From Enchytraeus crypticus (taxonomy: Eukaryota > Annelida > Clitellata > Enchytraeida > Enchytraeidae), in the NCBI GenBank assembly GCA_905160935.1, contig CAJHZI010000558.1, positions 725,001 through 789,000 of the forward strand: 64,000 nucleotides of DNA, read 5' to 3'. Shown piece by piece: positions 21,140-31,393 of this stretch. The position numbers and the translations under genes were made by a program. Every line of letters begins with the position of its first letter. Position 1 is the stretch's first letter. The notes under the pieces are model-generated. The model was not told the origin of the DNA, ran no database searches, and was given only the letters and a program-made list of their open reading frames with translations.

Positions 21140-21530
21140 GAATTGAGGTCGGTTTTGAATGAACTAAACCGCAGGGATCGGTCCTTGGAAGTGGGCGGAA
21201 TGCCCCTGGAAGGTTGGCTTAATAAGGATCAACTGCTGTTAAATTGCACTATTAACTGTTAGTGTTACTTTGTTTAAAACGATTAACCAAAGCTACTCGT
21301 TGGCTTAGCGAGAGGTAACTCTAAATAATATGTGTTTGACTCTGTTTGTTCATGTCACAGATTTATTCTATTAATTTGTTTATCTAGATTATCACGACCT
21401 ACACAATTGAACAATATGCTAGAGGTTTTATTTAACGCGTTGGTAAACTATACAAACTTGATACAGTAAAATAACCTTTTAGAATAAGCCACTCGAACTT
21501 AAACGCTAACTCAAGGTGAACATGATGTCA
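21139..21530 (-). repeat. 5' LTR
   Basis: Partner of the LTR at 12447-12838. Directly inside it (minus strand) the sequence begins TGGTGGAG, the TGG expected at a tRNA primer-binding site; the tRNA could not be identified. Confidence 0.93.
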
Positions 21531-22241
21531 ATGAGGTAAACTGGCGTTAAATAGTTAGACTACAAAACACATTACTTAATTAGACTGACTTAGGGCCGGT
21601 CTATCTACTTAAGACATTTAGGATACCCGACCGCAGTGATTGGTTTGATCCGAGATTTGTTCCTGGCTCCACGTCCTTTGGGTAACTAAACTTTTCGATA
21701 TATAAAAACCTCTTGCCGTTAAACCCATATGATCTTTTATACTTCTTTATTGAAGGTTCATTCTCAACCTTCATCAGATACAATAAAATCAGTTTTAGCC
21801 TTGTAACAAGCAAAATGTTCAATGTCCAATTGCGGCCTTGTAACAAACGCTCAATGTCCAATTGCGGCCTTGTAACAAACGTTCAATGTCCAATTGCGGC
21901 CTTGTAACAAACGTTCAATGTCCAATTGCGGCCTTGTAACAAACGTTCAAGAATTTACACAAATGCTCAATGTTTACCCGCGGCCTTAGCCTTGAGCAAT
22001 AGACCATTCATAAAATTTGTTTACTTTTAAAAAAACCCTTAGCATATTTCTCTGTCGTGAGAGGCGCCACTTGTGCCATCAGCTGATACTCATATGATCA
22101 CGCGTACGGCAGACTTGCGGCAGGCAGATCTCTTTCATTTGAACAGTTAAAGAGAAATTAGGGTTAGTCTTTGCGTTCAAAGTTAACATTCCTGTAATAC
22201 CTTGTAATTTTATCAGGATAGTTGTCTCAAACAGATCTAAA
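21531..22241. other. Upstream region of the THAP transposase, with 32-bp minisatellite
   Basis: Contains four exact-spaced copies of a 32-bp unit (starts 21824, 21856, 21888, 21920; unit GTCCAATTGCGGCCTTGTAA..) with degenerate copies on both sides. It may be the left subterminal region of the DNA transposon that follows; no terminal inverted repeat was matched on the right side. Confidence 0.55.
21824..21951. repeat. 32-bp tandem repeat, 4 copies
   Basis: Period is exactly 32 bases, with only a C/T variation (ACGCTC versus ACGTTC) between copies. Confidence 0.93.
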
Positions 22242-23315
22242 ATGTACTGCTGTGCATTTGGTTGTAAATCTGACTATCGGAAAAATCGGACTATAAAATT
22301 TTTTTAATTTCCATGGAATCAAGAACGTCGAGAACAATGGACAAAAGCTGTTAATCGAAAAGATTTCAAGCCTTCGAATAGCAGTCGATTGTGCGAGAAT
22401 CATTTTATTACTGGTAAGTTTAATATTCTGTAAGCTAAAACTGACTATATGTTGAAAGTATCTTTAAATTAGGACTATTAATGTGTAGTTCTATTTACCT
22501 TATTAATTATTACACTATTACAGTAAGCAGCGCCTCTATTATAATGATAACTAGGCTGATTGTTTACTTAAAAACTATAGTTTTACAACATATTGACTTC
22601 ATTTTGACCTATCAATAAATTTACTACAGTGATTATTTTGAAAGTTATAAATTATATAATTATTGTTAATGATACTAATGAAAATAACTATTAATAAGTT
22701 AAAACATAGAAGCTGTTGGTCACTTGTGATTTATTATTAACTAATTATTTGTAACTTAAAATACTACAGCAACTCTATAAATTAATAAAAGCAGTCTCAA
22801 GTAATTTAATAGTTACCTCTTCCGCTGCCAATGAGATTCAATCATTGGGTTACACAAGTCAATGGTTAAACTTCAACTCATGATAGTTGAGCAGCACGAT
22901 AGAATTAATTTCATGGTCATTTATTCGTCTTTTCAAGTATGTGTCGACTTCAAAAAGTTAGTAGTGAAAATGTGATTATCCAAATTACAGTTAAAGTAAA
23001 AATGCAATAACAGCAAAAATTTTAGTCCTTTTGGTTGTTTTCCATTAATGTACCTATATTTTAACTTTTTGTTCGATTTCACCAATTTGACCATGTTTTT
23101 AACTTTATAAATTGCAATTGTAGGGTCATTGAACATATTTTATTGCATTTCTTCACGTTTCATATTATCGTCATTAACATCTTCAATTTTGACTTTATTG
23201 CCATTTGACGTCATAATAATAATTTTTCTGAATCTGGCCTTTCATACAAATGGAGACTAGGGCAATAATAATGCATTAGAATAATTTTCTTTCCTAAACT
23301 CATTGTCCTGATATA

Positions 23316-23530
23316 TCATCATCATCATCATCTTCCCTTAAATCCCAGTTTAACGAAGGTCAGGATACGAATAGACGATTTATCCATTCGTTTAAGTTTG
23401 TGGCAATTCCTGGAGCATAGGCGCTCACCAACCGAATGCCCTTTCTGACATTGGTATGGATCTTAGTGCTTTAGTCGCCTTCTAGGACAAATGCAGTCAT
23501 CGGTTGGTCAGATTCTAACGACCTGGACGG
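23316..23530 (-). repeat. SINE family C copy
   Basis: Begins (plus strand) with a CATCATCATCATC tail, then CCAGTTTAACGAAGGTCAGGA, ATCCATTCGTTTAAG, GGCGCTCACCAACCGAATGC and CCTTTCTGACATTGG. This is the complement of the copies at 1.0 and 27.6 kb. Confidence 0.8.
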
Positions 23531-23554
23531 ACACAACACGGGGATTTTCCTGTT

Positions 23555-23557
<3 letters not shown>

Positions 23558-23604
<47 letters not shown>
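23558..23604. repeat. (TA)n(TG)n microsatellite
   Basis: A pure TA run (about 23558-23585) passes directly into TG repeats (to about 23604), 20 bases before the exon-2 acceptor. Confidence 0.93.
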
Positions 23605-23605
<1 letters not shown>

Positions 23606-25657
23606 TTGTTTTATTTATGCTTTAGGGCAGCCAAATTAATGTCCAGATCATCCAGATTATGTTCCGTCAATATTCAGTTTTTCTTCAAATGTTGATCAGG
23701 CTGAGGCTGCGCTAACCAGATTTAATAGGGCCCAACGAAGAAGAGAAGCCAATGTGCAAAGTAGATATCCGATTATGCAGCGTACTGCACCTTCAGCCTC
23801 TGCTACGTTAGGTTTGTTTGCAAGTTGCACTCATTTTTGTTGTACTGCTGAGAGATGATTTATCTTTCTGATGTTTATTCCAGAGCTGTTGTAGAAAATA
23901 CTACTATAGTATTAAGCCTAACATGAAACTCAGCTAAAAATTGATGGTGATGACGATGATGATAATAATCTTCATGATGATAATCCTGATACATAGTCAA
24001 AGCAGTATTTGTTGATTTACTCCTTATAAATACATTTTTGCCATAATGGCATTAGTTGTCATGTCTATTTGTTCATTGTAAATAAAGGAAGCATAATCTA
24101 GTCTTCATCAAATTACATCCAATTGTGTAATGTCTTAAATTTCTAATCGTAAGCCATTTCCTTATTTGATTTATTTTACGTGGCTTTGATTTATTCCTGC
24201 AGCCTCCTTAGCAGCGTCAGGTTCTGCAGAGCATCAGCATTCGGACATAGCAGCGCAGTCTACAGAAGATGGAGGCATTGTGATGGAGGTTACACCTAAT
24301 CTGACTGATGATCTAATGATACTAGCAACTATCGCAGAAGGTCAACATTCAACATTTACTCAACAGCCCAGTTAGTATTAGCTAGGAAGACTTCTATTTA
24401 TTTTAACCTAAACACTTAAAATTATTAGTAGTAATACTAATAATAATTTTTAGAATAATATTTTTTGAAATAAATTGATATTTTGAGCAAATTAATATTT
24501 TGATTTTAATAGCTAATTTATACCATATTTTGATCTGTTAAAGCCAATTTGATTTTATAATTAGCAACAGCGGATCATAGAATAATTAGTTTGCAATTCT
24601 TCTTGTTTCAATCATCATAAACATATTTCATTTTGACTTATTTACTTTAACCTTCCTCCCTTAGTAAATGCAATTGTAGTAAAACAATGGTTATCCATTT
24701 TTTCTCTTCATTTTGCTATGAAGATAGAACAATGGTTATGATGTATATTTATGTCTAATTTATTTAACCTAGATATTTAGAAAATTTGGCATATACCAGT
24801 GATATGAAAAACGCAATTGTATACTTGTATGGATTTACTCGCCTTCATTTCATCTTCTCTCATTTACTCCTTGTTCAGCTTGATATTTTTTTGTTTTATC
24901 AGCACTGCCTCACTGCGCATGACATGTATGGAAGTCCCCGACATTGTCTGTGGATGAAGGAATGAATGTAATGCTCTGATTGGTTTCAGTTAAATTTATA
25001 TGGACAGTTTTTATATAAACATGTATACTAAACCTTTCTTATAATAATTAATTAATTATTGATGTTTCTTTTACATATTTGCATACAGCAGATTACAATC
25101 TTCAGGCAACAGATCTATTGCAGACAGCTGAAGATCCCATGACTGATTTGATGATTCTGGCTAGTCTGGCTACAGAATCCGGTGAGTTTTTAGAGTTTTG
25201 CTGTCACTAAGCACACTTTATACTGTTAGTTGTTCCCCACGTTGTGCTCGAGTGTGGTTAGACCACTGCAGAATAGGGCAACCGCAAACAAACGTAAGAG
25301 GCGACTAAGGCTGGAACTGAGGATAGCAAGATGGAACCCACCTCACCATGAAATATTTTCCCCCAGGATTAAATGGTAATTAATCCATCTAACTGAGGAA
25401 GGCTACGGAAAACCACCTCAGAAGCCATACCTTTCCCAAGCTATAGGCTACATAAAGTATGGATAAGGCATAGACTTTGTGAAGGGATTAACTTGTTGAT
25501 CTAAGAAGTGCTCTTATGGAGTGAGAAAGCAAACTTTACGTATGAATATGTACCTTGAACCTGCCACTTGGCAGTGCACTGAATAAGATACTGTCAGTTA
25601 AATGAATTTGCACCAGGATCAATGAACTTATTCTTGTAAGGAAACTAAAAAAGTAGA

Positions 25658-25778
25658 GCTAATGTTAACGTCATTTTCGTCACTCGAAAGCGATGTCAGT
25701 GAGGGGCGAGCCCAGGATTTGAACATACTGATCTGCGGTCGAATATCTTACCGAGATCGCCACTAGTTCCAGCCACTT
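25658..25778 (-). repeat. SINE family B copy
   Basis: Shows GTTAACGTCATTTTCGTCAC, GCGATGTCAGTGA, CCCAGGATTTGAAC (complement of a B box), GCGGTCGAATATCTTACCGA and CGCCACTAGTTCCAGCCA, the complement of the family's 5' tRNA-like head. Upstream (25230-25655) is a block also found, diverged, near 54.8-55.1 kb. Confidence 0.8.
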
Positions 25779-26300
25779 GTGAAGCTGAGATTAGCATGAG
25801 TATACTTTAATATTATTTTAATATTGTCACTTAAATGTTCCTTCTTTCTGTGACATCCATCAAAGACTGTGTGCAGTTAGTGATGAAATAAGAAGTTGTT
25901 TAGCCGGTTTTTGCTATGCTAATAAAGTATGCTAAGTTACTGTACCAACAAATATAAAGAAATATGGGCATACAGGTTATTTTTAAGGTTTGTTGATATA
26001 TTTTACACTCTGATTTATAAAAAAAAGTTTGATAGTAACATGGTTACTTATATAACAATTTTAAATTGCTGTCACAAAGTTTGAAAAATGTAATAACTGT
26101 TTAAATTACCATCCTCATATCTATATTTGCAGTGAATGATGCTATGCTATTATTTAGTACAATGAGAACCAATTCCATGTGAAGATTATCAATTGATTAA
26201 ATGATATAATGGAGAACTGATATATTGAATCATTTATGCGTAATCAGTTAGTATTTTAAAGAACAATTTGCCCTGATGGTATTTTTAAATTCTGTTACAG

Positions 26301-27487
26301 GAGATAATTGTGCACCTTCATTGGCTTCAGAAGGTCCGGCCACTGTACGAGGCGCATTCGATAAACCTGATATATTAGCAGCAGCAGCTCCTACCCAAAA
26401 ACCATCCACTTCCTCGGCTTCACTACAAACTACACCTAAAAAGTACAGAACACGTTCCTCGCAGGCGTCAACACCAAAGCGGTCTAACTTAATTGCTAGA
26501 CTTCATGAGCTCACCCGAGCAAATTCTCAGCTCCGGAGAAGTTTATCTGCTACTGAAAGCCAATTAAACACAACTGAGAAATACCTAAAGCGAGTAATCA
26601 GTATAGAGAACCTTAAATTTGATGCCACTCGGCTTAAGTACTATACAGGAATCGAGTCGTACGAAGTTTTTGAAACTTTGTGCCGTCATTTGTCTAAATT
26701 AAGTTCGCATGTAAACATTAAGGCTTTGTCGTTGGAGAATTGCGTTTTGATGATTTTAGTAAAGATCAGAAGGAATCTAGGAATGCAGATGTTGTGTGAT
26801 CTATTTGGTGTTAGTGCAGCTACTGTTACACACATATTTGATAAGTTTACACCTTTGCTTGCCAAACTTCTATCTACACTAATTATAAATCCTTCTTCAG
26901 AAAATGTGTTAAAGAATTTACCAAAATCATTTAAGAGATCACGCACGTTTAGAAGAACTCATTTCATAATAGACTGTACAGAGATCTTTATTCAACGTCC
27001 TACATCTCTGACCACTAGGGCACAAACATACTCTCACTACAAAGGCAGAAACACTGCAAAAGTTTTAGTTGCTTGTACACCAACTGGAGGTGTAGCCTAT
27101 GTTTCAAAGGCATGGGGAGGTAGGGTGTCGGATATTGAGCTTGTTCGGAAGTCAGGCTTCTATGATCTTCTGCAAGCAGGAGATCATGTACTTGCAGATA
27201 GAGGTTTCCCAATAGCAGAAGATTTGAGTGCAAAGGGAGTGACTATATCTGTACCGTCATTTACTCGTGGCCAGAAGCAACTATCTGGACGTAATGTTGA
27301 GAGTTCAGCATTAATTGCACGAGTGCGCATACATGTAGAACGTTGTATAGGGCGTATGAAAAATTTCAAATTATTGACTGAAACAGTTCCCATCCTTCTA
27401 ATGCCACATTTAGACGATTTCATTTCTATTGCTGCTGGCCTTTGCAATCTCATGTCTCCATTGGTTATAAATAATAAAAAGGATTAA
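26301..27487 (+). CDS. DDE_Tnp_4-type transposase core (terminal exon)
   Basis: 395 codons including the stop are uninterrupted. After a Ser/Thr-rich linker comes a coiled-coil-like region (LIARLHELTRANSQLRRSL). A helix-turn-helix (LCDLFGVSAATVTHIFDKF) follows, and then the catalytic triad: Asp in FIIDCTEIFIQRP, Asp in HVLADRGFPI and Glu in RIHVERCIGRMKNF. All three acids are present, so the catalytic core itself looks intact even though upstream exons carry stops. The acceptor is TTACAG at 26295-26300, entered in phase 1. Confidence 0.88.
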
Positions 27488-28941
27488 GACAATGTATGCT
27501 AGAGCTTTATTGTACCTAATAAAATTCTGTAAGGATGTTTGTAGCAGTTATTTTCTGTATAACAATTATATCAAATGTTACAGTATATTTAATTTAATTT
27601 ACTTATATTAGCATGCATCTCCATGTTGTGTCCGGGTTGTTTGAAGAATAAATCAACCGGTGACTGCACGTGTGGCAGAAGGTAACTAAAGCACTAAGAT
27701 CCAAAGCATTCGGTTGGTGAGACTCAAGAAATTGCTACAAGATTTTAACAAAAGAGAGTTAAGGGGATTGACTGATGATATGGTATGGAACAGGGAGGAG
27801 TGGAGAAGGTCTATTCGAATCCCGACCCTAGTTAAACTGGGATTAACGGATGATGATGATGTTTGAAGTTGTCTTTATTTGTCAAAAAACAGACAGGATC
27901 AAGATGCATCACACATATAAGATCATCGAACAATCAAAATGCATTTTTAGATTGCACATGCAATTTCCTGCATAAAACTTGGAAGGTGTACATGCAACTT
28001 CCAACACTCCGTTACCTGTTTTTTTAAACTGCTGAAATTGTTTTCTAATGCTGTTTAGTAATGCTTAGATAGCTATATGTGACTTTAGAACTCTTAAAAT
28101 AGGATAAGTTTGTCTTGGTCAATGTTTTTAATTGTTATCTTATTATTTTCAATCTTATATTTTTTGGATTTTGTGTTGATTTTCTGCCTGAATCTGATGC
28201 ATTGCTATGTTATCTGTCATATTGTTAGTCTGCGGTTTGTCAGATTGATTATGGAAATAAAAGGAATAAATTATTATCCAATCTCCATTTAACGGTACAA
28301 TTAAAACCAAATCAAAACCAAGAATCTTATTCGTTTTATCCTGTGGCCATCAGAGAGGGCACAAGGTACTCTATCTAGCTGACCACCACAGGATGTAAGT
28401 ACGAGAAAATGATATTAGTAGTTGAAATACTACATGTTTTCGACTAGAAAAGTAGCAAGTATAGACCTTGTGTTTACGTTGAAAAATCACCTTATGTATT
28501 ACTTTATTCGTTGGAGCGGCGCCACCGTGCAATCATAAACTTGATTGTTTTGCAGAAAACAACTGCAATGTAATATTTCCTTAAAATGTAATAAATCCCT
28601 CTAGATAGTCTATCTAGACATGTCTTAACAGTAAATTAAGACATATGTTTATCATCATTTGACAAGAAATTGAAATATAATTTTTGTAATTATTACAAAT
28701 ACCATTCTGTTTATAAATGAAGAAATACACAATAAATATATACGAATATATAGAATATTGCCTGCCGTCAATAGAAACACACATCCTCCCCACTCTCTCA
28801 CTAGGCTTTCTTTATTATGTGAATAGAGTAACCACTACATATTATAAAAGGTCTACAGTAACAAAAATTATAAACAGTAAAAATAGGCAACATTCTAGCA
28901 AAAATTATCATGAAAAATGAATTTGTACAAGCAGCAAATTA
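27488..28941. other. Spacer between the two convergent transposon genes
   Basis: Contains a SINE family C copy at 27625-27862 ending in GATGATGATGATG. A segment at about 28330-28400 (TCTATCTAGCTGACCACCAC) resembles the LINE 3' UTR at 8.7 kb. The rest is AT-rich with no convincing gene. Confidence 0.55.
27625..27862 (+). repeat. SINE family C copy
   Basis: Reads TGTGTCCGGGTTGTTTGAAG, then the GCACTAAGATCC and TTCGGTTGGTGAG blocks, ATTCGAATCCCGACCCTAG (B-box-like), and AGTTAAACTGGGATTAACGG followed by a (GAT)n tail. Confidence 0.78.
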
Positions 28942-31250
28942 TCAATCACTAACATCTTCTTCTTTGACACACTCTGAACAGCAAAACCAAGCCTTGGCCG
29001 GCCTCCGTTTAATACCAACGCAAGCATAGTGAAAGAATCCAACACTACATGACTCATTATTGCACCTAATAATTCTACCCTCTTTATATAGCTTACAGTG
29101 ACAAATGAAGCTTGTTGCATTTCGTAATACCAATGACTCTATATTCTCACCCAATAGAATGCAGGGCATCATTAAGTATGTAAACACTTCCTGTAATCTA
29201 GTAGCTAACTTCTGCCAGTAGTTAATATCAAAGTCAATAACTTCAACATGTAAACCCCTTAAGGTGTATACCACAAAATAGCACTGCTTAATACCAGATA
29301 TGGCCATCTGTCCTTGAACCTGAGCATAGTAATCTGATACTTGGTCAAGGTGTTTACGATAGCCAGTGTTAATTAGATAAGGAGCTGTACCAGGATCTTC
29401 AAATCTTTGTGAATATGGACACTTTATTTCTAGTAAAGCCTTCCCATGACAGCTACATGATACAAAGCCATCTGGAGATGCTCCAAGAAATGGCTTTAAT
29501 TGGCTTACTAAAATCCCACAACAGTTTATCTGCAGGTTAACGTGGAATGATTTTAACAAAGCCATTACAGTTGACCGTACTTTGCTTTCATTCCGTAAAC
29601 CCCACTGAATTGATTTCGAGAAAATTTCATTTTCATTCCTACAGATAAATTCATCAATGTCTTGAGTAGAAATAGTAAATTGAATAGATGGTTTAAAAAA
29701 ACCAAACGAAGAAGCAGTTAGTCGACCACATCGTACTGCAAACCATAACGGAGACTTACTTTGCTCTCTGGTTAACTCTTCAATGACTACCAGTTGCTCA
29801 TCTGTTATTGCCAAAGAAGATACTGTTTGGCGACATTCACTTAAAAGCGCTAAAGGTTCAAATGACTGATATCTACAGTGAGAGTGAGTACTCATAATGT
29901 ACGGCTGCTGTGAGAAATCAGGGTCTGAAGTACAGGTCTCAGTTGACATTGTCTCAGTTGAAGCAGATGATGTAACAGCAGGAGCCATTTGCCAAAGAAC
30001 TGCTTTAGGTGCCTTCTTTTGCAGATCCTGATAAAACGTTGTATCAATGGCAGGGGAAAATTTCACAGATCTTTTAACTTTAGAAGATTTGAGACCAGCC
30101 ATAATTTTCAGCCTCGTTTTAGGTGTGCTCCAGTCCATCTCTGAGATAGCCATCATGGGAACCTATCAAAACAAAGCAACAGGCTGTTATTATACATTCA
30201 TAAAAATGTTATATACACAAAAACGCTAGAGCAAAAATAGATGACATAATATATAATAAAAAATATTTTATTTTATAACAATTTCTGCTAATAATAAATT
30301 TCCGTTCAAGGTACAACTCAATTAGGCAAACAGTTATTCCTATTTCTACTTTACTTTAGTTTTAAAAATAATTTCCATTTTTAATATCAGCTACTAATAT
30401 ATCCGTGTCATGACCAGGTTGTTGTAGAATAGGCCATTCATGAACTGCATGTGTTGTAAAAGGTGACTAAGCACTAAGATCCAAACCAACATCAGAAAGG
30501 ACAATCATTTGGTGAGCTTTTTTCTGTTGGGGCTTACAATTCTCACTGATTATAATTATATATAGCGATACGGCACAGCCTTTCCATAGCATTTGGACAA
30601 GACGACCTATGACCTCTCCATTTCAGCTCGCAACTGAGTAGGGGAGAGATGAAAAAACAATTTATAAAATATATATACCTATGCAAAATAGATTGAATGA
30701 GGAATACCTAGACGAACAAGATTTTATTTTGTATCGTTAAAAAATATAGTGCAAAAATCGAGTCCCGGGTCAGGGGTGACACAGGTGTTCTGCATCCGAG
30801 GGTTAAGAAACTACGGTTATTCATAAACTCTATTTATAAATCTAAACATAAGATATACCTATAAACCTTAGCAATAACATGTAGGTAGGCACAATGTTAC
30901 TTTAAGGTTTTTACAGAAATTTAAGCATTAAAAGAAAATACACAAATAAAAAACACAATTTCTTTTAAAAAACACGGCAAAAAACATGTTTTTTCATCAC
31001 TAGTGATATATAATCTAAGAGCATACCTTCTTGACAGTTTGCCTCCAGGTACATGCTTTGTCTGTGACAGTCTGCAATGCAAGACCCAATCTATGATGTA
31101 ATTCCACTTTGAAAATGATGGCAGCAATGTGAACACAAGCTTCTCCGAGACTGTGTCATAACAGAAATGAATCAATGGACATTATTTGACACAAACAATG
31201 TTAGTCGAAGTAAATGTGAATATGAACTGAGGAAGGCATAGGGGTACACA

Positions 31251-31290
<40 letters not shown>

Positions 31291-31315
31291 TGCTGTATAT
31301 ATATATACTACTATA

Positions 31316-31393
<78 letters not shown>

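Larger units (their letters stand above)
12447..21530 (-). mobile_element. Gypsy-type LTR retrotransposon with env (9.1 kb)
   Basis: Two 392-bp LTRs bracket, in minus-strand order, gag, a nucleocapsid frame, protease-RT, RNase H-integrase-chromodomain and env. The LTRs differ at only two positions seen (for example GATTAGCC versus GATTAACC), so insertion is recent. On the element's strand each LTR starts TG and ends CA. The genes are interrupted by a gag/nucleocapsid frame change, one in-frame TGA and one frameshift inside pol. No matching 4-6 bp target duplication is evident at 12443-12446 versus 21531-21534. It is an endogenous retrovirus-like element of the Ty3/gypsy class. Confidence 0.95.
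22414..26300 (+). other. Introns of the THAP transposase gene
   Basis: AT-rich introns separate the small exons. They contain a SINE family C copy (23316-23530, -), a (TA)n(TG)n tract (23558-23604), a CCGACATTGTCTGTGGATG-type SINE tail near 24940-24960, and a longer repeat block (25230-25655) that continues into a SINE family B copy. Confidence 0.6.
22242..27487 (+). pseudogene. THAP-HTH-DDE transposase gene, five exons, with nonsense codons
   Basis: Exons: 22242-22413, 23626-23811, 24203-24370, 25089-25181, 26301-27487. All four introns have GT/AG ends and are phase 1, and the frames join exactly. Exon 1 encodes a THAP zinc finger (start MYCCAFGCKSDY; later SSRLCENHF) but has TAA at 22305-22307. 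Exon 2 has a PDYVPSIFSFSS block typical after THAP fingers, preceded by TAA at 23637-23639 unless a later acceptor (AG at 23645-23646) is used. Exons 3 and 4 encode related LMILA motifs. Exon 5 holds the transposase core. Because of the nonsense codons the gene is probably dead as written. Confidence 0.8.
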
